64,000 bases of DNA, taken from JALZUE01 sp051251725. Its GTDB lineage: Bacteria > Pseudomonadota > Gammaproteobacteria > Enterobacterales > Alteromonadaceae. A program made the position numbers and the translations under genes. Under the pieces are notes generated by a model, which saw only the letters and a list, made by a program, of their open reading frames with translations, did no database searches and was not told where the DNA came from. The DNA is taken from the NCBI GenBank assembly GCA_051251725.1, contig JBPOFN010000001.1:186001-250000 (forward strand). Direction: 5' to 3'. Position 1 is the stretch's first letter. Each line of letters opens with the position of its first letter. Shown one piece after another: positions 18,016-27,152 of the stretch.

Positions 18016-18750
18016 ATGACCCGCTTAACCAAACTCAATACAGTCGATAAGAATGCGGATAAGGTTAACATTGAATTAGTCGCCGAAAATGCGCTGTTAC
18101 TGACTTGGCCGGAAGTTATTTGCCATCAGCAACATCAAGTTATAGTGGCAGTGCAAAACCAAATAAAAGCCAAATACCAAGACGCTATTATCGACAGCAT
18201 TGTTAGTTATAACAGTCTGATGCTTTATTTTCGCTTTGATAAAGTAACCACTGAAAATTTAACGACTTGCCTTAAAAACATCATTAACTCGCCACTGACA
18301 AACAAAGCCGCAGAAACTAGCCGTCAAATTGAAATCCCCGTTTATTATGGCAGCGACGCTGGCCTTGATTTAGCTAACGTGAGTCAGCACTGTAAACTCA
18401 GTATTAATGAAATTATTCAGTTACATAGCCAAGCAACCTATCGTGCTTATGCGTTAGGTTTCACTCCCGGATTTTGTTATCTAGCCGGCGTAAATCAAAA
18501 ACTTTGGTTACCGCGTTTAAGTACGCCAAGAACTTCAGTTCCCGCCGGTTCGGTTGCCATTGCTGAGCAGCAAACTGCAGTTTATCCATCAGCTAGCCCT
18601 GGCGGCTGGCACATCATCGGCAACACACCAACACCTATGTTTAGCTTCGAAAATAAAGAATTTAAACCGTTAATCCGTGTCGGTGACGAAATTCGTTTTG
18701 TACCAATCAATAAAGACGTATTTTTATCAATGGGAGCGAGCCCTAGCTGA
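18016..18750 (+). CDS. pxpB: 5-oxoprolinase subunit PxpB
   Basis: A 244-residue member of the KipI/allophanate hydrolase subunit 1 family. The conserved LHSQATYRAYALGFTPGFCYLAG, LSTPRTSVPAGSVAIA and SPGGWHIIGNTP segments are all present. It forms the ATP-dependent 5-oxoprolinase with PxpA and PxpC. The first 20 residues (TRLTKLNTVDKNADKVN) extend beyond typical family members, so a later start is possible but no better Met is seen. Stop TGA shares its last A with the pxpC ATG, showing translational coupling. Confidence 0.95.
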   Translation: MTRLTKLNTVDKNADKVNIELVAENALLLTWPEVICHQQHQVIVAVQNQIKAKYQDAIIDSIVSYNSLMLYFRFDKVTTENLTTCLKNIINSPLTNKAAETSRQIEIPVYYGSDAGLDLANVSQHCKLSINEIIQLHSQATYRAYALGFTPGFCYLAGVNQKLWLPRLSTPRTSVPAGSVAIAEQQTAVYPSASPGGWHIIGNTPTPMFSFENKEFKPLIRVGDEIRFVPINKDVFLSMGASPS

Positions 18751-19712
18751 TGAATCAATTAACCATAATAAAACAGCAAGGTCAGATTTCAGTTCAAGAT
18801 CTTGGCCGCTTTGCATTTCAACATCACGGTTTTAGTGCCAGTGGCGCCAGCGATGAATATGCTTTGCTAGCCGGTAATAAACTGCTAGGGAATACGCCAA
18901 ACGATGCTGCTTTAGAAATTGTTTTTGGCCAAGCCACCTTTACCGTCAACTGTCGCTGTACTTTGGTGATCACAGGTGCTGATTGCCAAGCAAAAGTTAA
19001 CAATAAAGCCGTTAAACATTGGCAGGTGATAACTTTGCAGCAGGATGACAAGCTAACACTTAATCGTCCAGTACAAGGCATTTATAGCTACCTTTGTATT
19101 TTTGGCGGCATTCAAACTGAAGCAGTACTTGGCAGTCGCTGTACCTTACCAGCAGCTCTAAATTTGCCGGCAGCAAGTGCTTTGATTTTTCCATTGGCGA
19201 AAAATGCAGAAAATCACTTAAACCCACAAACCGATAAAATAGCCTTAGCTGCTTGTGACCATGAAATACCGGCGCTCGATTTTTACGGTTTTAATGATGC
19301 CGTGCTGCACGTGCGTTTTATTCGCCACCATACTTGGTTGTTGTTATCTGATAATGAGCGCTTATTATTTACCGAGCAGCCTTATCAAGTGGCATCTGAC
19401 AGTAATAAAATGGGTTATCGCTTAATCGGCCGCCAAGCATTAGCCGCTGCTCATCTCTACCAAAACAAGCGACTTTCCAAGCCGGTTACTCTCGGCACTA
19501 TTCAATTACCTAAAAATGGCCAACCAATTGTTTTAATGAAAGATCGACAAACCATTGGCGGCTACGCCACCTTAGGGGCGGTAATCCAAGTTGATATTCC
19601 ACGCTTAGCTCAGCGCCAAGCCCATCAAAAAATTCAATTTATTGAAATATCAATAGCACAGGCCCAAGCCCAGCTTAGTGCTTTTTATCAAAAATTTTAT
19701 CATTACCAATAA
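18750..19712 (+). CDS. pxpC: 5-oxoprolinase subunit PxpC
   Basis: A 320-residue member of the KipA/allophanate hydrolase subunit 2 family: ISVQDLGRFAFQHHGFSASGASDEYA at the start, NDAALEIVFGQATF, a LGSRCTL segment, SDSNKMGYRLIG and the C-terminal PIVLMKDRQTIGGYATLGAV. It completes the pxpABC 5-oxoprolinase complex. Start and pxpB stop overlap by one base (TGATG). The stop codon lies inside a short tandem repeat. Confidence 0.95.
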   Translation: MNQLTIIKQQGQISVQDLGRFAFQHHGFSASGASDEYALLAGNKLLGNTPNDAALEIVFGQATFTVNCRCTLVITGADCQAKVNNKAVKHWQVITLQQDDKLTLNRPVQGIYSYLCIFGGIQTEAVLGSRCTLPAALNLPAASALIFPLAKNAENHLNPQTDKIALAACDHEIPALDFYGFNDAVLHVRFIRHHTWLLLSDNERLLFTEQPYQVASDSNKMGYRLIGRQALAAAHLYQNKRLSKPVTLGTIQLPKNGQPIVLMKDRQTIGGYATLGAVIQVDIPRLAQRQAHQKIQFIEISIAQAQAQLSAFYQKFYHYQ

Positions 19713-19737
19713 GTAATAAGTAATAAGTAATAAGTAA
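19710..19737 (+). repeat. Four tandem copies of TAAGTAA
   Basis: A 7-bp unit TAAGTAA is repeated four times without change. The first copy supplies the pxpC stop codon. Each unit carries stop codons in several frames, so copy-number change would not alter PxpC. Confidence 0.9.
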
Positions 19738-19893
19738 TATTAACCTCACCTCAAATTCTTGGTGTACTGCCAAACTGATATTGCTTAACCGCCACACAGC
19801 AAAGATAAATATAATAAAAAATAGATGATTAAATTTAACCAACAGCTTAAAATACATGGCTTTATTTAAACCGCTTATATTGCTGGGTCTGCC

Positions 19894-20499
19894 GTGCTTT
19901 TAATGATCGACAATTACGATTCTTTCACTTTTAATTTAGTGCATTATTTTCGCAGTATCGGGCAAACAGTAGAAGTTTATCGCAACGACCAAATCACACT
20001 AGCCGAAATAGCAGAGAAAAATCCGCAATATCTCGTCATTTCACCTGGGCCTCGAACCCCAAATGAAGCAGGAATATCACTGCAAGTGATTGAAAAGTTT
20101 GCGGGTTTAATTCCTATTTTAGGCGTTTGTTTAGGGCATCAATGTATTGCTCAGCATTTCGGCGCAAAAATAGTTAAAGCCCATCAGGCAATGCATGGTA
20201 AAATAAGTCAGATCAGCCATAATAATCATGGGCTTTTTAAAGGCTTAGCGTTACCATTAAAAGTAACTCGGTATCACTCGTTAGTAGTTGAACCACAAAG
20301 CTTGCCTGACGAGTTAACAATTACGGCAACTCATACTATTAATAACAATAATAAAAAAACAATAGAAATTATGGCCTTAGAACACAAGTCACTTCCCATT
20401 AGCAGCGTACAATTTCACCCTGAATCAGTATTAACTGAGCAAGGGCATCAACTATTAAAAAACTTCCTAACTATGTATCATGACTTTTCTCCATCTTAA
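19894..20499 (+). CDS. pabA: Aminodeoxychorismate / anthranilate synthase glutamine amidotransferase subunit
   Basis: A 201-residue class I glutamine amidotransferase that supplies ammonia to PabB (folate) or TrpE-like partners. Catalytic triad: Cys79 in GVCLGHQ, His175 and Glu177 in FHPES. The MLLMIDNYDSFTFNLVHYF start matches E. coli PabA (MILLIDNYDSFTWNL), which supports the GTG at 19894 as start instead of the ATG at 19903. The position just upstream of the argD-astA-astD block is the usual place of pabA in Alteromonadales; trp genes are not nearby, which favours pabA over trpG. Confidence 0.9.
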   Translation: MLLMIDNYDSFTFNLVHYFRSIGQTVEVYRNDQITLAEIAEKNPQYLVISPGPRTPNEAGISLQVIEKFAGLIPILGVCLGHQCIAQHFGAKIVKAHQAMHGKISQISHNNHGLFKGLALPLKVTRYHSLVVEPQSLPDELTITATHTINNNNKKTIEIMALEHKSLPISSVQFHPESVLTEQGHQLLKNFLTMYHDFSPS

Positions 20500-20558
20500 G
20501 TTAATGATTTTACTGTAGTTGCCGATACCCTTATTTGAATTAGCAATATAATTACCCT

Positions 20559-21704
20559 ATGCAATTTTTTGAAAATAACGAAATAATCAGTCCCATTTAT
20601 CATCGTGCTATTTGCTTATCCATCAGCAAGGATTTTGCACATAGTCAAAAAGGTGAGATTTTCGTTGCCAAATTTCAAGACAGTGAGCAAGCACATTCTC
20701 GTCGTGAATTATTAGAAGTAGAACAGCGCGCCAACAAAGAAAAAATTATTGAGCAGCACGGTAATCATCAATTCCAAGCGGAAGTTTCTGATAAATTATT
20801 AGAAAAAGTGAGTTTATCCATTGTTAGTGAATTCAATAATAAAGACAGTTTATTTAGCCAAATTTTAAATATTGAAGCAGCAGCCTGCGACATTCTTGAA
20901 TTATTGGCAGTAAATGCTGCGTCGATTAAAAGGATCACTCCACTGGTTAACAGCTTACCTTGGTTAGCTGACGATCTAATTAATTTGGTTAATAAACCGC
21001 AATACCGTAAACGCTCTGACGTAAAAGTCAGCGAAGCTAGTTTAGCGGTAAGTTATATTGGTTTAGATAATTTGCGCATGGTGATGCCGACTTTTATTTT
21101 AAAACATTGGTTACCTACTTCAACCGCACCTTTTGGCGCCATGAAGAAAAAATTATGGCAAGACAGTTTAGCCATTGCTATGGCGTCTAAAATTCTTGCT
21201 AACAATGCCGGTATTGATGAATATCAAGCGTTTACTGCCGGCATATTAAGTAACATTGGCATACTTGCGGTTAGTCGAACATTTTCAAAAATATACACAG
21301 ACATTCATCAACTTGAATTAAAAAAGGCTTACGACAAACGTGATAAACGTTTACATGACGCCCTAAGTAATATCAAAGCAACACCCGAATTACTGTTAGA
21401 ACTGCTTTCAGCCCACAACAGTAAAGTTGCTGCAGAGATGGTTGAACTGATGCGTTTCGATCGCCTGAATATAACTGAAGCGATTTTTGATTTATCTTTT
21501 AACGACAATAAAAAGAAAATGTGTCAGCTGGCGCAGATTATTTTAAAAGCGAAAGCTTTTGTCGTGTTTCGCTGTTTAGCAAAAGATGAATTAATTGATG
21601 CTGATGAATCTAAAAGTTGGTTGGGTTCGGTCGGTTTAACCTCAAAAGAAATCGCCCAACTCAATCGCGCTGATATCGATCATATAAAATTGAATTTTAG
21701 TTAA
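20559..21704 (+). CDS. HDOD domain protein
   Basis: A 381-residue soluble protein with an HDOD domain at about 100-300: ILNIEAAACDILELLAVN, VNSLPWLADDLINLVNKP, the ASLAVSYIGLDNLRMVMPTF segment, and WQDSLAIAMASKILA with GILSNIGILAVSRTF. HDOD is an HD-like fold that lacks phosphohydrolase residues and is linked to signalling and c-di-GMP networks. The first 95 residues (charged, with KFQDSEQAHSRRELLEVEQ) match nothing I know. It sits between pabA and argD with 59 and 150 bp gaps, so it may have its own promoter. Function not assigned. Confidence 0.8.
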   Translation: MQFFENNEIISPIYHRAICLSISKDFAHSQKGEIFVAKFQDSEQAHSRRELLEVEQRANKEKIIEQHGNHQFQAEVSDKLLEKVSLSIVSEFNNKDSLFSQILNIEAAACDILELLAVNAASIKRITPLVNSLPWLADDLINLVNKPQYRKRSDVKVSEASLAVSYIGLDNLRMVMPTFILKHWLPTSTAPFGAMKKKLWQDSLAIAMASKILANNAGIDEYQAFTAGILSNIGILAVSRTFSKIYTDIHQLELKKAYDKRDKRLHDALSNIKATPELLLELLSAHNSKVAAEMVELMRFDRLNITEAIFDLSFNDNKKKMCQLAQIILKAKAFVVFRCLAKDELIDADESKSWLGSVGLTSKEIAQLNRADIDHIKLNFS

Positions 21705-21854
21705 AAAATTCACCAACTATAAACACAAGTCTTATTCTCATTAGGCTACAGCAATTTTTTCAAGACAACTTTTTATTCTTCTGTCATACTGAATTTATCT
21801 ACGGTATCACCTTGGTATCGTCTTAATTTGTCATTTATTTACGAGGATCAAACA

Positions 21855-23072
21855 ATGACCACATCGTTCCCTGAGAACAGAGCACTTTTCGACCAAGTTA
21901 TGGTGCCAAACTACGCCCCTTCAGAAATTATCCCTGTCCGTGGTTTAGGTTCTCGCGTTTGGGATCAAGCCGATAACGAGTACATCGACTTCGCCGGCGG
22001 TATTGCGGTTAATTGTTTAGGCCACTGTCACCCAGCTATTGTCAATGCCTTAACGGAACAAGGGCAAAAACTTTGGCATGTTTCTAATATCATGACCAAC
22101 GAACCGGCGTTGAAATTAGCAAATAACTTAGTAAAAAGTACCTTCGCTGAAAAAGTATTTTTTGCTAACTCTGGTGCTGAAGCCAATGAAGCGGCATTTA
22201 AGTTAGCCCGTCGTTGGGCAATTGAAGAACATGGCGCTGAAAAAACGCAAATCATTGCTTTTAATCAAGGTTTTCACGGTCGAACTTTTTTCACCGTTAC
22301 TGTTGGTGGTCAAGCGGCTTATTCTGATGGTTTTGGTCCAAAACCCGGTGATATTAGCCATATTGATTACAATGATTTAAGTGCATTAAAAGCACTTATT
22401 TCAGACAAAACGTGTGCCGTTGTACTTGAACCTTTACAGGGTGAAGGCGGCGTAGTTTCACCCGATCTTGACTTTATCAAAGGCGTACGAGAATTATGTG
22501 ATCAACATAAAGCCTTAATGATCTTTGATGAAGTACAAACTGGCTTTGGTAGAACGGGGGATTTATATGCTTATATGGGTTTAGGCGTTACGCCTGATAT
22601 TCTCACCTCGGCTAAATCTCTCGGTGGTGGTTTCCCAATTGGCGCTATGTTAACCACAACTGAACTTGCTAAACATTTAGCTGTTGGTACTCATGGTAGC
22701 ACTTATGGCGGCAACCCTTTAGCCTGTGCTGTAGCGAATGCGGTATTTGATATTGTCAGTACCGATGAGGTTTTAAATAATGTGCAATTAAAATCACAGC
22801 GTTTTATCGCGGGGTTAACTGCCATTAATGCTAAATATCAAATATTTACTGAGATCAGAGGCAAAGGCTTATTAATTGGCGCTGAATTAACTGAGCAATA
22901 TCATGGCCGCGCAAAAGACTTTTTTGCCGCTACCATGACTGAAGGCTTAATGATCTTAGTCGCGGGCGCAAACGTGTTACGTTTTACCCCGTCGTTAGTG
23001 ATCCCTGATGAAGATATCGATTTGGGTTTAGCCAAATTAGAGTGCGCTATTGCCAAAGTTATTAACGGTTAA
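21855..23072 (+). CDS. argD: Acetylornithine / succinylornithine aminotransferase
   Basis: A PLP-dependent class III aminotransferase, 405 residues, acting in arginine synthesis (ArgD) and in succinylornithine breakdown (AstC). Visible: FAGGIAVNCLGHCHP, ANSGAEANEAAFKLAR, FHGRTFFTVTVGGQ, IFDEVQTGFGRTG and the PLP lysine K254 in SAKSLGGGFP. The frame is open from 21828, but ACGAGGATC 8 nt before the ATG at 21855 decides that start. Location upstream of astA and astD suggests a dual role. A terminator-like hairpin follows before astA. Confidence 0.95.
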   Translation: MTTSFPENRALFDQVMVPNYAPSEIIPVRGLGSRVWDQADNEYIDFAGGIAVNCLGHCHPAIVNALTEQGQKLWHVSNIMTNEPALKLANNLVKSTFAEKVFFANSGAEANEAAFKLARRWAIEEHGAEKTQIIAFNQGFHGRTFFTVTVGGQAAYSDGFGPKPGDISHIDYNDLSALKALISDKTCAVVLEPLQGEGGVVSPDLDFIKGVRELCDQHKALMIFDEVQTGFGRTGDLYAYMGLGVTPDILTSAKSLGGGFPIGAMLTTTELAKHLAVGTHGSTYGGNPLACAVANAVFDIVSTDEVLNNVQLKSQRFIAGLTAINAKYQIFTEIRGKGLLIGAELTEQYHGRAKDFFAATMTEGLMILVAGANVLRFTPSLVIPDEDIDLGLAKLECAIAKVING

Positions 23073-23195
23073 AAACAGACAGCGTAAAAATAACCACATG
23101 TAACTGTCATTAGCTTGATAGCAAAAACTGAACTAAAAAACAGGACTGAAAAACTAAGCTAAACGCTGACTAAACTATGGGCTCACAAGATAAAT

Positions 23196-23236
23196 GTGCT
23201 TTGTTAGACTAAAATACTAACAAAGCACTTTTTTTT
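23196..23236 (+). terminator. Strong intrinsic terminator or attenuator between argD and astA
   Basis: A perfect 12-bp stem (GTGCTTTGTTAG 23196-23207 with CTAACAAAGCAC 23217-23228), 9-nt loop and eight T residues (23229-23236). The T-run ends only 9 nt before the astA ATG, so it lies where the astA leader and ribosome site should be. Confidence 0.85.
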
Positions 23237-23245
23237 GAGTATTGC

Positions 23246-24337
23246 ATGATAATTGTTCGGCCAATTGCTGCTACCGATTTCGACGACCTCTATCAAATAG
23301 CGGTAGAATCAGGGTTTGGTTTTACTTCTTTGCCGCTTGATGAAGCTATTTTAAAAACCCGCATTAGTGATTCAATCGAGTCTTTTGCGCAAGAAGTCAC
23401 AAGCGCCGCCAACGAAAGCTACCTTTTTGTTATGGAAGACACGCTGACTGGCAAAGTAGTCGGCACCAGTGGTATCGAAGCCGCTGTCGGACTGGAAGAC
23501 GCCTTCTATCATTACCGTTTAGGTAAGGTTGTTCATAGCTCGCGCGAGCTTAATGTCTACAACACTATCCCAACGCTATCCCTTTGTAATGACTATACCG
23601 GCGCCGCCGAACTCTGTACTTTGTTTTTAAGTAAAGATTATCGCAAAGACAATAACGGTAAAACATTAGCAAAAAGTCGCTTTTTATTTATCGCTCAACA
23701 TCCCCATCGTTTTGCCGAAACTATTATTGCAGAACTGCGTGGTGTTTCGGATAAAAATGGTCGTTCACCGTTTTGGGCTTGGCTTGAAGAAAACTTCTTT
23801 TCGCTTGATTTTCCAACCGCCGATTATCTAACCGGCATTGGCAAAAAAAGTTTTATCGCCGAACTTATGCCGAAATACCCTATTTATGTCAGCTTATTAA
23901 ATAAAGCCGCGCAGCAAGTCATTGGCAAAGTTCATAAAGACACACTGCCAGCTTTAAAAATGTTAGAACACGAGGGTTTTTCTAAACGCGGTTATGTCGA
24001 TATTTTTGACGCCGGCCCAACCGTTGAAGCTAAATTATCGGAAATAAGAAGTATTCAAAATACTAAGCGCTGCAAAGTTGTCATTACACCAGCTAAGACC
24101 ACGAGTTATCACCTTGTCGCTAATACGTTAGTGAAAGACTTTCGGGCCAGTTATCTCAAAATAAACCTAAGAATGGCGAGCAAGACAACGAATCAAGAAC
24201 TGACTGCACCCGATGAAATTAATACTGAGCAAGCAAAAGTTCAACATACTGAGACCGAAGTAAATATTGCCGAGCTATCACTCGAACATGCGATATTATT
24301 GAAAGTATCTGAAGGTGATACCGTTCTTATTCTATAA
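23246..24337 (+). CDS. astA: Arginine N-succinyltransferase
   Basis: AstA transfers succinyl from succinyl-CoA to arginine, the first step of the AST arginine catabolic pathway. Recognised by MIIVRPIAATDFDDLYQIA, GFGFTSLP, the KVVGTSGIEAAVG core and CNDYTGAAELCTLFL followed by RFLFIAQHPHRFAETIIAELRG. Length 363 is slightly above the usual 340-345 because of a C-terminal extension after about residue 320 (Thr/Glu-rich). astD follows 21 nt later. The leader contains a terminator hairpin and only a weak GAG ribosome site. astB and astE are not in this window. Confidence 0.95.
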   Translation: MIIVRPIAATDFDDLYQIAVESGFGFTSLPLDEAILKTRISDSIESFAQEVTSAANESYLFVMEDTLTGKVVGTSGIEAAVGLEDAFYHYRLGKVVHSSRELNVYNTIPTLSLCNDYTGAAELCTLFLSKDYRKDNNGKTLAKSRFLFIAQHPHRFAETIIAELRGVSDKNGRSPFWAWLEENFFSLDFPTADYLTGIGKKSFIAELMPKYPIYVSLLNKAAQQVIGKVHKDTLPALKMLEHEGFSKRGYVDIFDAGPTVEAKLSEIRSIQNTKRCKVVITPAKTTSYHLVANTLVKDFRASYLKINLRMASKTTNQELTAPDEINTEQAKVQHTETEVNIAELSLEHAILLKVSEGDTVLIL

Positions 24338-24358
24338 TCATGTTATTGAGGAGGATTT

Positions 24359-25828
24359 ATGTCCGAAACTACCCACCTGATTAATAATCAATGGCTACCA
24401 GGTAAAGGCGCTTTATTTAGCTCTTTTAACCCAGCAAACACTAATATGCTTTGGCAAGGACATGCAGCAACAAGCAAACAAGTTATGGCTGCTGTTGAAG
24501 CCGCCAGAGCCGCTTTTATTGGTTGGTCGGCACTGCCGTTTGACGAAAGGCTCGACATCATTACTTTTTTTGGCAAAATATTAACAGAGAAAAAAGAGTT
24601 ATTAGCCAATACTATTGCCCAAGAAACAGGTAAGCCGTTATGGGAAACCCGTACTGAAGTTGCGGCCATGATAGGTAAAATAGCGATTTCGGTAAAAGCT
24701 TATCATGAAAGAACCGGCACTATTACCTTCGACATTCCTGGAGCAACAGCCCATACTCGCCATAAACCGCACGGTGTATTAGCGGTATTTGGCCCATATA
24801 ATTTTCCCGGCCACCTACCTAATGGCCATATTATTCCGGCGTTATTAGCGGGTAATACCATAGTATTTAAACCCAGTGAATTAACCCCTTGGGTGGCAGA
24901 AGAAATAACAAAAATTTGGCTACTGGCCGGTTTACCGCGCGGGGTTATTAATTTAATCCAAGGTGATTCCAGTACTGGTAAAGCGTTAGCAAAAAATCCT
25001 AAAATCGATGGTTTATTATTTACCGGCAGCTCTGCCACTGGCCAACAGTTGCACCAACAATTTTCAGCGCAACCGGAAAAAATACTCGCGTTAGAAATGG
25101 GCGGTAATAACCCCATGATCGTTAAAGGCATTACCGATATTAAAGCGGCTGTGCACGATATTATTCAATCTGCTTTTATTACGGCTGGTCAACGCTGTAC
25201 CTGTGCACGGCGGTTATTTATTGAAACAGGTGCTACTGGCGATAAAATAATCAACCATTTAGTTACCGCCACCAAAGCGATAAGAATTGGTTTTTATGAT
25301 GATAAAGAGCAACCTTTTATTGGCTCCATGATTTCGGCACAGGCCGCTCAAGCGATGACCACTTGCCAAGAAAAATTAATCAAATTAGGCGCTAAGCCTT
25401 TATTAGCAATGAAACAAAGTAGCGCCGGTACGGGTTTTATTTCACCGGGCATCATTGATGTCACCGGGGTTGATAAAATTCCTGATGAAGAGAATTTTGG
25501 CCCGTTGTTAAAGGTATATCGCTATAGCTCATTTGAACAAGCGGTTAATGAAGCTAACAATACCCAGTTTGGCCTTTCGGCTGGCTTGTTAGCGGATGAT
25601 AAAGCCGATTATCTCTATTTCTATCACCATATCCGAGCGGGTATAATTAATTGGAACAAACCTTTAACTGGCGCTAGCAGTGCAGCACCTTTTGGCGGTA
25701 TTGGTGCCAGTGGCAATCATCGAGCAAGTGCCTATTATGCCGCCGATTATTGCGCTTATCCGGTTGCTTCACTAGAAGCGAAAAAATTAACTTTGCCAGA
25801 AACGCTAAGCCCAGGTTTAAAAATTTAA
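24359..25828 (+). CDS. astD: Succinylglutamate-semialdehyde dehydrogenase
   Basis: NAD-dependent aldehyde dehydrogenase that oxidises N-succinylglutamate semialdehyde in the AST pathway. 489 residues, as expected. Family marks: FGPYNFPGHLPNGHIIPALLAGN, the NAD-site FTGSSATGQ, catalytic Glu in LALEMGGNNP, catalytic Cys280 in GQRCTCARRL and DEENFGPLLKVYRY. A strong GAGGAGG ribosome site precedes the ATG, in contrast to astA. The next gene follows 19 nt later. Confidence 0.96.
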   Translation: MSETTHLINNQWLPGKGALFSSFNPANTNMLWQGHAATSKQVMAAVEAARAAFIGWSALPFDERLDIITFFGKILTEKKELLANTIAQETGKPLWETRTEVAAMIGKIAISVKAYHERTGTITFDIPGATAHTRHKPHGVLAVFGPYNFPGHLPNGHIIPALLAGNTIVFKPSELTPWVAEEITKIWLLAGLPRGVINLIQGDSSTGKALAKNPKIDGLLFTGSSATGQQLHQQFSAQPEKILALEMGGNNPMIVKGITDIKAAVHDIIQSAFITAGQRCTCARRLFIETGATGDKIINHLVTATKAIRIGFYDDKEQPFIGSMISAQAAQAMTTCQEKLIKLGAKPLLAMKQSSAGTGFISPGIIDVTGVDKIPDEENFGPLLKVYRYSSFEQAVNEANNTQFGLSAGLLADDKADYLYFYHHIRAGIINWNKPLTGASSAAPFGGIGASGNHRASAYYAADYCAYPVASLEAKKLTLPETLSPGLKI

Positions 25829-25847
25829 ATGATGTGAGGCCAAAATA

Positions 25848-26651
25848 ATGTCGATCACGTTAAAAGAATTGCTTGAAAAGTTATGGCAACAATATGTCGC
25901 CATTACCCCTTCGGCGGGTAAAATTCACGCGCTGCTCGACAAAAAAAACACCATAATCAATGATCATATTGCCTTGCGCACTTTTGATGTTCCGCCCTTT
26001 GATCTCGCCTCTTTAAGTCAGTTTTTAGTTGCGCTCGGCTATCGCGCAAAAGCCGACTATCAATTTAGTGCAAAAAGTTTAAATGCCCAACATTTTGAAC
26101 ATCAGCAAGCTGAATTACCTAAAATATTTTTCAGCGAATTAAAAACAGCAGAGCTTAGTGAAACCAGCCAAAAAATCATTCAACAACTGGTTGCTCAAAT
26201 CCCCAAAACAGCGGCAACAAACAATGCGATTTTATCGGCCGGAAGGTTATGGCAATTATCCAGTAGCGACTACCTCACCTTATTAGCGGAAAGTGAATAT
26301 GCCGCTTGGCTGGCTGCATGGGGCTTTAGAGCTAATCATTTTACAATTAGTGTTAATCATTTGTCGCTCTTTACTACCATAGCGGCCATCAACCTTTTTT
26401 TACAACAGCATGGCTTTATTTTAAATAGTGTCGGCGGAGAAATAAAAGGTAATAAAGCTGTGATGTTAGAGCAATCGGCAATACTGGCGGATCAAGCAAG
26501 TGTCACCTTCAGTGATAAAACTTTGCGTATTCCAAGCTGTTTTTATGAGTTTGCATTACGCTACCCGCAAGCTGATGGCCAATTATTTCAAGGTTTTGTC
26601 GAAGCTTCCGCCAATACAATTTTTGACAGTACCAATGCTAACAAAGGCTAA
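25848..26651 (+). CDS. DUF1338 family protein (VOC-type 2-oxoadipate dioxygenase/decarboxylase-like)
   Basis: A 267-residue DUF1338 protein. Family features: NDHIALRTFDVPP with His40, ANHFTISVNHL with His164, and Glu234 in FYEFALRYP, which together form the His-His-Glu iron site known from HglS (hydroxyglutarate synthase) in this family. HglS-type proteins are longer (about 450); this is the short form. It is 19 nt after astD and so probably co-transcribed with arginine catabolism genes. A role on a 2-oxo acid is inferred, the substrate is not known. Confidence 0.85.
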   Translation: MSITLKELLEKLWQQYVAITPSAGKIHALLDKKNTIINDHIALRTFDVPPFDLASLSQFLVALGYRAKADYQFSAKSLNAQHFEHQQAELPKIFFSELKTAELSETSQKIIQQLVAQIPKTAATNNAILSAGRLWQLSSSDYLTLLAESEYAAWLAAWGFRANHFTISVNHLSLFTTIAAINLFLQQHGFILNSVGGEIKGNKAVMLEQSAILADQASVTFSDKTLRIPSCFYEFALRYPQADGQLFQGFVEASANTIFDSTNANKG

Positions 26652-26768
26652 AAACGTTAGCTGGCGAAACCCTAAGATAAACATTAAGTTGATACCATTA
26701 GCTAACTTGTATCTAGCTGTTTTTCAGAGTAAAGTAAAAGGCATAATGTTTTAAAAATTACACTTGAT

Positions 26769-27146
26769 ATGGTTACAGATTCAGACGGTTATATACATAT
26801 AATTCAATACTTAACCGAGCATTTAAGCTTGTTTGAAAATGCTGCTTCAGCTGATCCTGCTGCACAAACTGTGATGACCGAAATTGAAGAGCAATTAAGT
26901 GAGCAGATTATCTCAGTCTGCACTCAAAATGAAAGCCTAACCTTTAATCAACGTAATACGTTAATTAGAGAAATCGACTCGATTGTTTATGATCTTGAAG
27001 AGATTTTATCAAGGGTTGTGAACAACCCTGTTACCGACCCGCAAAAAGAATTTATTCACGAGTTTGCGATGTTAATTAAAAACCTTTTTGATACTGAAAT
27101 TCATACCACACTTGCCGAGCAAGCCGAGGGAACAAACGAACAGTAA
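26769..27146 (+). CDS. Small acidic protein, DUF3802-like
   Basis: A 125-residue acidic, mostly helical protein (MVTDSDGYIHIIQYLTEHL, DSIVYDLEEILSRVV, EFAMLIKNLFDTEI). It resembles DUF3802 proteins of Alteromonadales and Vibrio as I remember them; this is not verified. No signal peptide or membrane helix. It ends 6 nt from the stop of the convergent prkB. Function unknown. Confidence 0.7.
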   Translation: MVTDSDGYIHIIQYLTEHLSLFENAASADPAAQTVMTEIEEQLSEQIISVCTQNESLTFNQRNTLIREIDSIVYDLEEILSRVVNNPVTDPQKEFIHEFAMLIKNLFDTEIHTTLAEQAEGTNEQ

Positions 27147-27152
27147 GTTAAG

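Noticed and set aside
21770..21850. Possible ArgR box upstream of argD (TACTGAATTTATC)
   Set aside because: Only one half-site fits the TGAAT-N4-ATTCA pattern; not enough to claim a site.
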